Positions 25,649-33,580 of a stretch of DNA of 64,000 bases are shown here, in pieces. Origin of the DNA: CAWUIO01 sp963922455 (GTDB lineage Bacteria > Bacteroidota > Bacteroidia > Cytophagales > Microscillaceae); contig CAWUIO010000007.1 in the NCBI GenBank assembly GCA_963922455.1, forward strand, positions 33,585-97,584, written 5' to 3'. The notes beneath the pieces are model-generated. The model was not told where the DNA came from. It was given only the letters and a program-made list of their open reading frames with translations, and did not search any database. The first letter of the stretch is position 1; every line of letters begins with the position of its first letter. Both the position numbers and the translations under genes were made by a program.

Positions 25649-26359
25649 TCACTTGATATGAAAGGAAACGGGCAAGGTCATCCTTACCCTTACTTTCCTG
25701 CCCCCTTGCTGGCCGGGGTTCCAAGCCGGAGCCGCTCTCAAGACCCGTATGACTTCCTCATCCAAGCCGAACCCAAGACTCTTCACAATTTTAAAATTGT
25801 CCATTTTACCTGATTTCTCAATGGTAAATTGCACAAAGACTTTTCCCCCTATACTCATCCGCCGGGCTTTGGCAGGATAGCGAAGGTTTTTCCTGAGATA
25901 CTTATAAAAAGCCTTATACCCCCCCTGAGGCTCCGGGTTGATCTCTACAATAGTATATTCAGTAGTATCTTCTGGTATGAGTGGCTCCAGGATAGGCTCT
26001 TCCCTAGGAAGAGCTTGTACTTCTGGAAGCCGATTAATCCTTGGATGCTCCACTAGGGGTTTGGGCTCTTCCAAAATAAGATCAGGTTTGGGAGCCTTTT
26101 CATCCAACACTATCTGATCTAGAACCTTGGGTTCGGGGGCTGGTGGCACTTCGGTACTTAGCGGAGGTATGGGGTCCATGAGTACAAAAGCATCCGAATC
26201 ATCCTCAGAGATCAAGTCTATCGAGTTAAAATCACTGTAAAAACGCCATTCAAAGGCCATAAACACCAGCCCCATGCTCAATACGAGGCCCACTTTAAAA
26301 TACAAGCCCCGGTTTCGGTTCCAATCCTGGGGCACTCGCCTTCCTTGAATTTTTTTCAT
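25649..26359 (-). CDS. TonB energy transducer 3 (divergent)
   Basis: 236 residues. Basic start (KKIQGRRVPQDWNRNRGLY), TM helix ~24-42, then a Pro/Glu spacer without the PPPPPP runs of TonB1/2, and a canonical TonB domain ~150-236 (KYLRKNLRYPAKARRMSIGG, VFVQFTIEKSGKMDNFKIV, WNPGQQGGRKVRVRMTLPV). The GGYKAFYKYLRKNL block aligns with GGMAAFYKYV of the other two. It probably serves other receptors. It follows the BlaI-BlaR1-short-TonB genes on the same strand but has its own operator-like site. Confidence 0.9.
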   Translation of the reverse strand: MKKIQGRRVPQDWNRNRGLYFKVGLVLSMGLVFMAFEWRFYSDFNSIDLISEDDSDAFVLMDPIPPLSTEVPPAPEPKVLDQIVLDEKAPKPDLILEEPKPLVEHPRINRLPEVQALPREEPILEPLIPEDTTEYTIVEINPEPQGGYKAFYKYLRKNLRYPAKARRMSIGGKVFVQFTIEKSGKMDNFKIVKSLGFGLDEEVIRVLRAAPAWNPGQQGGRKVRVRMTLPVSFHIK

Positions 26360-26392
26360 TGTTTCTATATATTTTGTAAAACCAATCTTTGA

Positions 26393-26406
26393 ACTATTTT
26401 TTTAGT
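26393..26406 (-). promoter_or_regulatory. BlaI-like operator candidate upstream of TonB3
   Basis: ACTA-TTTTTT-TAGT (plus-strand reading), 34 bp upstream of the TonB3 start and inside the 80-bp gap after the short TonB gene. Confidence 0.5.
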
Positions 26407-26439
26407 TATTCTAAATAAAAAAAAGGATGCTTTGCAGCA

Positions 26440-26712
26440 TCAAATATCCAAATGAATCTGGATAGGAATATCTTCCAGGTTTGGGTTTTGCTCGGTGGGG
26501 AGTAAGGGGTCGGGAGGTATTTCTGACTCATCGGGCAAGGGAGGCAACTGAAAACCGGCTCGGGAGCTGGTTAGGTCAATAGGAGGCATAGGGCTCGCAC
26601 TACTCCATTCAAAAGCCATGATCACTAAAGATAATACGGTAATAAGGCTTAGCTGAAAAATCAAACTAGACCAACGATGAATATCTACCCGGGGATTTTT
26701 TTTGTACTCCAT
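26440..26712 (-). CDS. Short TonB-like protein lacking the C-terminal domain
   Basis: 90 residues. MEYKKNPRVDIHRWSSLIF plus TM helix ~20-37 and an AFEW motif match the TonB1/2 N-terminus (AFEWRFYDN), followed by a Pro/Glu spacer (PPLPDESEIPPDPLLPTEQN), then a stop. The receptor-contacting C-terminal domain is missing. The frame is clean, with no obvious remnant downstream. It begins 6 bp after the BlaR1-TonB gene, whose protein carries an otherwise unpaired TonB C-terminal domain. It could be a truncated relic or a real partner. Confidence 0.75.
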   Translation of the reverse strand: MEYKKNPRVDIHRWSSLIFQLSLITVLSLVIMAFEWSSASPMPPIDLTSSRAGFQLPPLPDESEIPPDPLLPTEQNPNLEDIPIQIHLDI

Positions 26713-26718
26713 ATGCTC

Positions 26719-27936
26719 TTATAATGTTTTAAAACGAATTGGTAGGGATAGTTGCTGTTTGACCAGTTTACCCTCTACCTTTGCCGGCAACCAGTTGGTT
26801 TTTGCTTTCTGAACGGCTGCCAAAGCCAGTTCATCAAACTCGGGAGATAAACTTTTCACTACTCGTACATCTTCCAAAGTGCCATTGGTTTCTACCGTGA
26901 AGGTGATAAAAACTTGCCCTTCTGGTAGTTTTTTCCGGAGTTCATCCGAAATTTTTATATGCTGCGCTACTTCTTGATAAAAACGGTCTAGTCCTCCTTC
27001 GGCCGTGGCAAAGCGGTTATTTTCTAGATCTACCATGAGAGACTCGGCCTGTAATGGAGCATACTCAGAAGCCCTGAAAAAAAATAAAGCAGGGTGGCTC
27101 ACAAGCATTAATAAAAGCAATAAAGGAATTATGCCCACCAGTTTGAGATGCTTATACGGGGAGGCTGGGGGTACTTCCATCATTTTCAATCGTTGGCTAA
27201 GCGAACTAGGACGAAAAAAATGAATCAAGGTTGGGTTCCGGGGCCGAAACACCTCCCGGGCTATAAGCTGCAAGTATTCCTTAGAAGAAACTTCCCGGAG
27301 CACGCCCGCATCGGCGATATACTCATGAATCAGGCGGAGGGACCTCCCATAAGCATAGACCAAGGGATGAAACCAGAAAAAGATTTTTATGAACTCTAAA
27401 AACAGTATGTCCAAGCTGTGTTTATCCCAAATATGATTAAGCTCATGCAAGAGAATCCGATCGGCATCTTCTGGCTTTGCCGGATGCTTCCCACTCCAAA
27501 ATACATAATGGAAAAAAGAAAATATAGGTGAAGGCATGTCCAAATGGACTAATACAAAACCTCTACGATTTTCTTTGGGGTTATGTCGAATCAGGCGAAG
27601 CAAACGGATATAACGCCAAAGAAAATGAGAGCTCCAAGCCATAAGCCCCAAAATATAAATCACAGTACTCCAGGCCCAGCTTGTAGAGGAGCTACTTGCT
27701 ATACTACTTACTTCCATTTCGGGCAGCAGGCCCTTCAAGGAAGAAATATTGGGTACAATAGCGTCCAAACTTTTCTCCCAACCTAAATTCAGCACGGGAA
27801 ACAATAAGGAAAAGACCAAGGAAAACAACAAATAGAAACGGTTGCGCTGGAAATGCTTATCCTGGCGCATAAAAAAGAAATAAAAAGCGTAAAAGAGGGA
27901 AAGGGCCACCGAGGCCTTTAATAAATATTCTACCAT
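26719..27936 (-). CDS. BlaR1/MecR1-like M56 metalloprotease with a TonB C-terminal domain
   Basis: 405 residues. Three or four TM helices in residues ~1-125, zinc-protease motif ILLHELNHIWDKHS (HExxH, ~165) with a further TM-like helix ~180-195 (FLEFIKIFFWFHPLVYAYGR) and the downstream Glu in HEYIADAGVL; TM ~260-275; then a periplasmic ~320-405 TonB-type domain (GQVFITFTVETNGTLEDVRVV, SPEFDELALAAVQKAKTNW, LVKQQLSLPIRFKTL). In BlaR1 systems an outer domain senses a ligand and the protease inactivates BlaI. Here a TonB domain replaces the penicillin-binding sensor, a layout found in Bacteroidota. Confidence 0.9.
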   Translation of the reverse strand: MVEYLLKASVALSLFYAFYFFFMRQDKHFQRNRFYLLFSLVFSLLFPVLNLGWEKSLDAIVPNISSLKGLLPEMEVSSIASSSSTSWAWSTVIYILGLMAWSSHFLWRYIRLLRLIRHNPKENRRGFVLVHLDMPSPIFSFFHYVFWSGKHPAKPEDADRILLHELNHIWDKHSLDILFLEFIKIFFWFHPLVYAYGRSLRLIHEYIADAGVLREVSSKEYLQLIAREVFRPRNPTLIHFFRPSSLSQRLKMMEVPPASPYKHLKLVGIIPLLLLLMLVSHPALFFFRASEYAPLQAESLMVDLENNRFATAEGGLDRFYQEVAQHIKISDELRKKLPEGQVFITFTVETNGTLEDVRVVKSLSPEFDELALAAVQKAKTNWLPAKVEGKLVKQQLSLPIRFKTL

Positions 27937-27947
27937 AACATCCAGGT

Positions 27948-28532
27948 TTATCCTTCGTTTGAATCCTTATCCAATGACTGCCGCAATGCTTCCATATCCT
28001 GTAAATTGACATCGTTTTGATTGACAAAAAAGGATACCATTTGCGAGAAAGAACCCCCGAAATATTTATGCATGAAATTTTTTAAATAAAAATTACTGTA
28101 TTGGCTTTTTTCGACCAGGGGATAGTACTCGTGAGATTTACCGTGGGCCCGATAAGCCACAAAGCCTTTTTCTTCTAAGATCCTGACAATGGTTGATACC
28201 GTATTGTAGTGAAGCTTTTTACCGGCCCTTTCCAATTCTCGTATCAAGTCGTGAACATAGGCCTTTTTGAGATGCCATAAAACCTGCATAATTTCTTCTT
28301 CGGCCCGGGTCAAATCCTGGACCGGAATGAAATAGGTCTCCTCTCGTTCACACTTCTTAAGGATTTGGCCTTTTTCTTCTAGTGATTGTAGAATACTTTG
28401 AGTAGAATGCTCTGAATAACCCAACTCTTCCCCCCGATGGATTACCTCCTTTAAACCCACCTCTTCCAGTTTCCAGAGCAGTTTCAAAATTTCTTTTTCT
28501 CCCGAGTTTAATTTTTTCTTGCCCGTGCGCAT
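27948..28532 (-). CDS. BlaI/MecI-like repressor with two tandem winged-helix domains
   Basis: 194 residues; typical BlaI is ~120-130. Two homologous winged helices occur: residues ~8-65 (LNSGEKEILKLLWKLEEVGLKEV..., STQSILQSLEEKGQI) and ~73-135 (LTRAEEEIMQVLWHLKKAYVHDL..., NTVSTIVRILEEKGFV, GKSHEYYPL). The second is the canonical BlaI unit and is followed by the helical dimerisation/cleavage region (YSNFYLKNFMHKYFGGSFSQMVSFFV). It starts the blaI-blaR1-short-tonB operon (12-bp then 6-bp gaps). An ACTA-N6-TAGT site and a -7-like TAATTTAG precede it, suggesting autoregulation. Confidence 0.9.
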   Translation of the reverse strand: MRTGKKKLNSGEKEILKLLWKLEEVGLKEVIHRGEELGYSEHSTQSILQSLEEKGQILKKCEREETYFIPVQDLTRAEEEIMQVLWHLKKAYVHDLIRELERAGKKLHYNTVSTIVRILEEKGFVAYRAHGKSHEYYPLVEKSQYSNFYLKNFMHKYFGGSFSQMVSFFVNQNDVNLQDMEALRQSLDKDSNEG

Positions 28533-28567
28533 ATATATGATTACCCTATAATTTCCCCTAAATTACA

Positions 28568-28581
28568 ACTAATATTATAGT
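28568..28581 (-). promoter_or_regulatory. BlaI-like operator candidate upstream of blaI
   Basis: ACTA-ATATTA-TAGT; on the minus strand it is followed after 2 bp by TAATTTAG (28565-28558), one mismatch from TAnnTTTG. 36 bp upstream of the BlaI start. Confidence 0.55.
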
Positions 28582-28640
28582 TTTAAAAGAAATTCGGGTA
28601 TTTTTGCCAGACATTTAAGAAAAAGATAGGTAAAAGAGAA

Positions 28641-29777
28641 TTATTCCAAATTTAATTGCCTCTCCAACTCAATTTTCCGAAGGAGTTCTTCTAGCTTTTG
28701 GTTCTCGAGAATAAGGCGCTCTACCTCCCCTTGTAATTGATTATTTTGGAGGGCTTGTACAGCATCCGTCAAATCATCGGCTGCCGACTCGGAGGCGTTT
28801 AATAAACGGGCAATGTCCCGGTCTTTGATGTAACGAAAGCGCTCCAAAGAACCACTTTCAGGACTAAATGTGATGGAAACATTCCGTCTGCCCTTAAAAA
28901 CGAGGGGGAGGATAAAAAAGTGTCCAAATTGGGGGTAGCTTATATAATCTGAATACATCACAAACTCCCGCGATTCTCTTTGGACATTTTGCTCCACTAA
29001 CAATTCGGTTTTGATGGGTATAGGCATCCGGTAATTAAGCCCTTGGGCATTTGGCAAAGGAGTCGGATCATAATTTTCCACCTTTTCCATAGGGTTGGGC
29101 CCCAAGCGCAAACTTACCCTTGGCTCAGGAAAAAGCGTGCCCCGTTTCAAATCGGGCCTGGGTACCACGTACGTTGTATCATTTTGGGGTAAATCCAAGG
29201 TAGTAACTACCTTAATCTTCCGTTCTTCATATTCAAAAATCAACTCTCGGTTAGGCTCATTGGCTTCGTTGCGGCTTATCGATTGGGCCAACTGCAAGCT
29301 TTGTCCTAAAAAACCTCCAGCAGCTTCAATTACTTGGTCGCTTATAGGCGTAGACTCCGCATTAATAGATTGGATAAACCCTCCGGTTTTACTATCCATA
29401 TTCACCGTAAAATTAAACTTTTGCATACCCAAAGCCAACTGTCTATATTCTAAATGGTAGGCCTGGGTCTCGTCGGGAAGTAGCTCAAAGGTAATCTTGA
29501 TGGGCGTGTCAATAAAGTACCCCAAAGGATTGACTTGTAAAAGTTTTTGCGTTTGCAAAGACTTCTTATCTTCACTACGGATCAACTCAAATACATACTC
29601 ATCTACATAGGTATAGGTGATTTCTAGGGTGGCTACTTTCTTTGGTAAAAAGTAATTTAGGCGATAATCCCATTCTCTTTGAGCCAGACCTTGCGAATAA
29701 TTAATATTTTTTACGGAGCAAGACCCCTGGAGGAGCAACAAGATAAAAATGCAGGAAAGTATTTGCCGGGATTTCAT
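28641..29777 (-). CDS. Lipoprotein of unknown function with C-terminal coiled coil
   Basis: 378 residues. Lipobox LLLQGSC (Cys ~20). Residues ~40-330 are beta-rich with YFLPKKVATLEITYTYVDEY at the start; the last ~45 residues (ALQNNQLQGEVERLILENQKL) are a heptad-repeat helix. I recall similar DUF4831-like envelope lipoproteins in Bacteroidota but cannot confirm the family. Monocistronic; upstream of the BlaI unit on the same strand but separated by 108 bp that contain the operator. Confidence 0.65.
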   Translation of the reverse strand: MKSRQILSCIFILLLLQGSCSVKNINYSQGLAQREWDYRLNYFLPKKVATLEITYTYVDEYVFELIRSEDKKSLQTQKLLQVNPLGYFIDTPIKITFELLPDETQAYHLEYRQLALGMQKFNFTVNMDSKTGGFIQSINAESTPISDQVIEAAGGFLGQSLQLAQSISRNEANEPNRELIFEYEERKIKVVTTLDLPQNDTTYVVPRPDLKRGTLFPEPRVSLRLGPNPMEKVENYDPTPLPNAQGLNYRMPIPIKTELLVEQNVQRESREFVMYSDYISYPQFGHFFILPLVFKGRRNVSITFSPESGSLERFRYIKDRDIARLLNASESAADDLTDAVQALQNNQLQGEVERLILENQKLEELLRKIELERQLNLE

Positions 29778-29957
29778 AGCCTGTGTATGTAGAGTAGAAT
29801 AGCGTTAATATTTCTGTAAATCTGATAAATACTGAGGGAACCGCCAAGTATTTTTCCAAAAATAGTACGGAATTATACACGGCAAAGCATAAATTTACGG
29901 CAAACTAGCTTCCCCAAACAAAGCCAAGCATTTGGGGTTCTTTAATAAAAATCCATT

Positions 29958-30347
29958 ATGCCTAAGAGTTCATCATATAATGTGCTAGGTACGCCCTTGT
30001 CCGTTTGCTGCACCCACCCCCTCACCGGCTTTTACCGGGATGGTAACTGTGAAACAGGACCCGAAGATTTAGGCACCCACATCCTATGTGCCCGCATGAC
30101 AGAGGAGTTTCTTTTGTTTAGCCGTAAGCGGGGGAATGACTTAATCACTCCTCGCCCCGAATACCAATTCCCCGGTTTAAAAGCAGGCGATTGCTGGTGC
30201 CTTTGCATCAGCCGTTGGTTAGAAGCCAAGGAAGCAGGAGTGGCCCCTCCTATGTTTTTGGAGGCGACCCACGAATTAGCTTTGGGCTATGTAACCTTAG
30301 AGGTGCTTATCCCTCACGCCTTAGATGCGCCCCCAAAAAATTCTTAA
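29958..30347 (+). CDS. DUF2237 family protein
   Basis: 129 residues. The family's conserved features are clear: NVLGTPLSVCCTHPLTGFYRDGNC at the start, GPEDLGTHILCARMTEEFL, then GDNLITP-like GNDLITPRPEYQFPGLKAGD with WCLCISRWLEA and APPMFLEATHELAL. The conserved Cys and His could bind metal. Biochemical role unknown. Probably transcribed with tpx or separately; the gap is 105 bp and contains a promoter candidate. Confidence 0.9.
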   Translation: MPKSSSYNVLGTPLSVCCTHPLTGFYRDGNCETGPEDLGTHILCARMTEEFLLFSRKRGNDLITPRPEYQFPGLKAGDCWCLCISRWLEAKEAGVAPPMFLEATHELALGYVTLEVLIPHALDAPPKNS

Positions 30348-30376
30348 ACTAAGCATAGGTATTTTTGACATTTGTT

Positions 30377-30384
30377 TATGTTTG
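30377..30384 (+). promoter_or_regulatory. Putative -7 box of tpx (TATGTTTG)
   Basis: TAnnTTTG match 69 bp upstream of the ATG at 30453; TATTTTTG at 30360 is an alternative. Confidence 0.4.
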
Positions 30385-30452
30385 CCAGCAAGAGCTTAAA
30401 CAGCTCATCCTTATAAACTCATTTGCAATTATTCACTTAAATTTTTTTTGAT

Positions 30453-30962
30453 ATGGCTTCAGTGACCCTAGGGGGCAACCCCATTAACCTTCGTGGTGAA
30501 ATGTTGGAAAAAGGACAATCTGCCCCCGATTTCAAATATGTAAAAAACGATATGTCTGAGGCGCAATTGAGCGAGCTCAAAGGACAATCGGTTGTTTTGA
30601 TCGCCGTTCCTAGTCTAGACACTCCGGTTTGTGCTACCGAAACCCGTCAGTTTAACCAAAAGCTCGCCGAGATGCCCCATGTTCAGGCCTTGGTCGTTTC
30701 TCTGGACCTTCCCTTTGCCATGAACCGCTTCTGCGAAACCGATGGCATCAAGAACGTTCACCCTATCTCCGACTACCGGTACAAAGAATTTGTAGAAAAG
30801 TACAATCTCGAGATGGTAGACGGCCCCTTGAAAGGCCTATCGGCCCGCGCCGTTTTGGTCCTGGATAAAGACCAAAATGTTCAATATAGCGAACTAGTTC
30901 CTGAAATTGGCCAAGAGCCCAATTATGAGGAAGCCTTGCAGGTACTTAAATCACTTGCTTAA
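30453..30962 (+). CDS. tpx: Thiol peroxidase Tpx
   Basis: 169 residues, normal length. Peroxidatic Cys in SLDTPVCATETRQFN (~60) and resolving Cys in NRFCETDGIKNV (~94) match atypical 2-Cys peroxiredoxin Tpx. N-terminal VTLGGNPINLRGEMLEKGQSAPDF is typical. It reduces hydroperoxides using thioredoxin. A structured repeat begins 18 bp after its stop. Confidence 0.96.
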   Translation: MASVTLGGNPINLRGEMLEKGQSAPDFKYVKNDMSEAQLSELKGQSVVLIAVPSLDTPVCATETRQFNQKLAEMPHVQALVVSLDLPFAMNRFCETDGIKNVHPISDYRYKEFVEKYNLEMVDGPLKGLSARAVLVLDKDQNVQYSELVPEIGQEPNYEEALQVLKSLA

Positions 30963-30979
30963 TTTTGAAAATTAATTTT

Positions 30980-31106
30980 GGGGCTGTCCCCCGGTTCAAT
31001 TTGGGTACCCTGATGGTACTTAGGTGGCCGGGGGCCGGGCTTTCGCTACTCGCCTGCTTCCCGCTAGGCCCCCACGGGCTCAAACATGCCGCTCTATCCC
31101 TCAGCC
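30980..31106 (+). repeat. Structured repeat SR, copy 6 (subfamily A)
   Basis: GGGGCTGTCCCCCGG ... CTATCCCTCAGCC. Closing helix GGCTG/CAGCC, second helix CCCCCGG/CCGGGGG, third helix CTCG/CGGG (with a T-G pair) and inner GCCT/AGGC. Sense, 18 bp after tpx and possibly its 3' UTR. The ~100 bp after it up to the cobS stop hold nothing recognisable. Confidence 0.9.
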
Positions 31107-31205
31107 AATTAAAACCCTAGAAAGCTGAGCCAATAAAGTGGAGCATGGAAAAAAACTGGAGACGAGAAACGGAACATATGTAAAACCCTCTGTCATTTAT
31201 CTGCC

Positions 31206-31964
31206 TCAAACCCGCATGAGCCCCAAGGCAAAGAGATAAAAAACGATTTCCCCCACTTGTTGCACCGCCCCCAAGCAATCTCCGGTGTAGCCCGAGATGC
31301 GCTTATGAAAATAAGACCCCATCAACAAGGCCGTAGCCAATACCGGGACCCATCCTAATAAAAACCAAGCTGTACCCAGGAAAAAAAGGGGGAAGATAGC
31401 CCAAAACCCCGATATAAACATATCCCGCACCTTGGGCCTCCGGGCTACAGGTTTACTTTTACTAATCTTTTCGTCCATGCGGGCATAATCCCACCCATAC
31501 ATCACCCAAATAGGTCCCCAGCGGCTCACACTATGCCCTGCCCAGAGTATGCCCGCAGTCAAGGGCAGGGTTTCGGCCAAAGATTGCCATTTTATGCTCA
31601 AGGCCATAATCAAGGCCAAGACCCCATACGTGCCTACCCGGGAATCTTTCATGATCTCTAAGATACGCTGCGGGGTCCAGCCACCACCAAATCCGTCTGC
31701 AGTGTCGGCCAGGCCATCTTCGTGAAATCCTCCCGTGAGCCCTAGGCTAAAAACCATACTCAATAAGACAGCGATCCCCGCGGGAAAAATCAAATGAGCC
31801 AGAAAAAAAATAAAAGCCGCTGCTCCGCCCACAATCCAGCCAATCAAGGAAAAATACCGGCTGCTCTCATTCAAATAGGCCGCTGAATGATCTACCCACC
31901 TAGGTACGGGGATACGGGTATAAAACATCACGGCCGTGAGAAATATATGGAGTTCTTTTTTCAC
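31206..31964 (-). CDS. cobS: Adenosylcobinamide-GDP ribazoletransferase
   Basis: 252 residues, GTG start at 31964. Family features: FYTRIPVP near the N-terminus, GGFHEDGLADTADGFGGGWTPQRILEIMKDSRVGTYG (metal-binding Asp/Glu block, residues ~80-115), then multiple TM helices and GYTGDCLGAVQQVGEIVFYL near the end. It joins alpha-ribazole to adenosylcobinamide-GDP in the membrane. No other cob genes are adjacent; cobC is ~10 kb away. No cobalamin riboswitch seen. Confidence 0.95.
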   Translation of the reverse strand: MKKELHIFLTAVMFYTRIPVPRWVDHSAAYLNESSRYFSLIGWIVGGAAAFIFFLAHLIFPAGIAVLLSMVFSLGLTGGFHEDGLADTADGFGGGWTPQRILEIMKDSRVGTYGVLALIMALSIKWQSLAETLPLTAGILWAGHSVSRWGPIWVMYGWDYARMDEKISKSKPVARRPKVRDMFISGFWAIFPLFFLGTAWFLLGWVPVLATALLMGSYFHKRISGYTGDCLGAVQQVGEIVFYLFALGLMRV

Positions 31965-32083
31965 AGTAGATTTTCTTAATTCTAAGCAAAACTAGGCAAA
32001 TAATTATAATCTTTGGCATCCCGGTTTAGCCCCCAAACCTGCTTAAATTTCATAAGGACGGCCCAAAAGAGATTAAATTTTGC

Positions 32084-32091
32084 TATTTTTG
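32084..32091 (+). promoter_or_regulatory. Putative -7 box (TATTTTTG)
   Basis: TAnnTTTG match 65 bp before the lipocalin-like gene. Confidence 0.35.
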
Positions 32092-32155
32092 CCAACAAAA
32101 TTACATTAGGTAGCCGGGTACTTTCTACCCGAGACAATCTAAAAAAGCACAAACT

Positions 32156-32605
32156 ATGCGAAGATTGATGAAAAGTACGAAAAAGTCTATTGCGCTTTTC
32201 TTGGGGTTCTTGTTGCTCAACACTTCTTGTATTGAGAATGTAATCTCCGATTTTGAACCTATTGAGCTGTTAGCCGGTACCTGGCTTGTGCAGGGCGGCA
32301 CCGTTTATTTACCAGGTAGTGGTTCCTTAGATTTATTTGAAGGACTTGAAGCCTGCGAAAAAGACGATTTGCTAATATTTACCAGCTTTGGCGTGTATCA
32401 ACGGGAGGAAGGTTTATTAAGCTGTGATGAGCAAAGTAACCCTGTATTTGAATCAGGCACTTTTCAGCTTGCAGGAAACAGCATTTTTTTTGTATCCCAA
32501 GACGAGCAGATTATACAAGCCCAATACTCCGTCCGCTTTAATACCTTAACCTTATCTTACCAAAGTGAAGGGGTAATCTTAAATTTTGTCTACGCCCGAA
32601 TCTAA
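32156..32605 (+). CDS. Small lipocalin-like lipoprotein
   Basis: 149 residues (ATG 32156; ATG 32168 also possible). Lipobox LLNTSC, then ELLAGTWLVQGGTVYL, the GxW start of a lipocalin-like barrel, with ACEKDD ... SFGVYQREEG and beta strands to the end. Similar to lipocalin-like DUFs in Bacteroidota (inference). Ligand unknown. Confidence 0.65.
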   Translation: MRRLMKSTKKSIALFLGFLLLNTSCIENVISDFEPIELLAGTWLVQGGTVYLPGSGSLDLFEGLEACEKDDLLIFTSFGVYQREEGLLSCDEQSNPVFESGTFQLAGNSIFFVSQDEQIIQAQYSVRFNTLTLSYQSEGVILNFVYARI

Positions 32606-32794
32606 ACACAAGCGTTTTTGAAAGGAAAATAACCTAAAGGGCATGCTGAACAAGTAATAAAATTGCCCCAAAACTGGCTACCTATGACATTACTTGTAAT
32701 TTTCTGATTTTCAACACTTTAAAAAAATGCGAATTCAAGATAAATTACCAGTTTGAAATGTCATTGCAAAGACTTGTGTGCCTGCACATACCCC

Positions 32795-32921
32795 GTTAGG
32801 GATGGAACGGCCTGTTTGAGCTCGTGTAGGCCCGAGGGGAGAGGCAGCGAGTAGTGACAGCCCGACCCGCGCAGGCAGCCTTTTGCTTTATAAACCGTAG
32901 GAAATTGCGCGGGGAAGCCCC
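32795..32921 (-). repeat. Structured repeat SR, copy 7 (subfamily B, degraded 3' end)
   Basis: Minus strand: GGGGCTTCCCCGCGC ... CCATCCCTAAC. Second helix CCCGCGC/GCGCGGG and third helix CTCG/CGAG intact; the closing helix is the only imperfect one among the full copies (AAC in place of AAGCC). Sense and 82 bp 3' of the CBS-domain gene. It occupies the 398-bp gap; the remaining ~190 bp at 32606-32794 show nothing recognisable. Confidence 0.85.
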
Positions 32922-33003
32922 CAGAAATCCTTTTTAAAACAAAAATTAAAGTCCCCTCCGGAGTTCTCCATAAGCTCCTAGCCCCTTATTGACCCAAGTG
33001 CCC

Positions 33004-33438
33004 CTAAGCCTGGGGTCTATTTTCGGGTACTTGCAATAAATACTTGATCACGTCGGTGGTCGTTACGATACCTACCAACTCTCCCTCTTGTACCACCGGG
33101 AGGGCATGAAATTCCTGCTTGGTAAAGATTTCGGCTACTTCTTGGACCGTGTCACTGGGCTTTACGGTAAAGGGTTGATGCTTCATGACTTGGTCTATGT
33201 TCAACATTTCAAACACCGCATTATCCGTTTTATCTTCCTGATCGAATACAGGGCCAAAGCTCAAACGCATAATGTCGGTAAGGCTCAACATGCCCACTAA
33301 ATTACCTTGCTCAGTTACCGGCAAATGACGGATTTTGAATTTATGGAACATTTCCTGGCAACGATAAAGGGAATCGCATGCCTCAATGGTATAGACGTGG
33401 GGCGTCATAATTTCAGATACGGGGATGGACGTTTTCAT
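33004..33438 (-). CDS. Two-CBS-domain protein
   Basis: 144 residues from ATG at 33438 (MKTSIPVSEIMTPHVYTI), the normal domain edge; an upstream start adds an unrelated 14 residues. CBS1 ~8-65 (FHKFKIRHLPVTEQGNLVGMLSLTDI), CBS2 ~80-138 (FTKQEFHALPVVQEGELVGIVTTTDVI). It probably binds an adenine nucleotide; its target is unknown. Monocistronic. Confidence 0.88.
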   Translation of the reverse strand: MKTSIPVSEIMTPHVYTIEACDSLYRCQEMFHKFKIRHLPVTEQGNLVGMLSLTDIMRLSFGPVFDQEDKTDNAVFEMLNIDQVMKHQPFTVKPSDTVQEVAEIFTKQEFHALPVVQEGELVGIVTTTDVIKYLLQVPENRPQA

Positions 33439-33529
33439 CAGCTTAGGAATTTGTTGTAAAGCTAATGAAACCCATATCACTCAAAATAAATATGATAATT
33501 GTCAGTATAGCTAGGGCCTTAAAAAGTGA

Positions 33530-33559
33530 TAACCCCAAAGCGCGAACGCCTTGGGGTAT
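33530..33559 (-). terminator. Terminator hairpin of the sigZ-arsI unit
   Basis: ACCCCAA(a)GCG-cgaa-CGC(c)TTGGGGT stem (one A/C mismatch), 21 bp after the arsI stop on the minus strand, followed by a T-rich stretch. Confidence 0.6.
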
Positions 33560-33580
33560 ATTTGGTAATTCATCGTAGGT

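Noticed and set aside
31107..31205. Cobalamin riboswitch near cobS or cobC
   Set aside because: No B12-box-like sequence found upstream of either gene; upstream gaps are short or repeat-filled.
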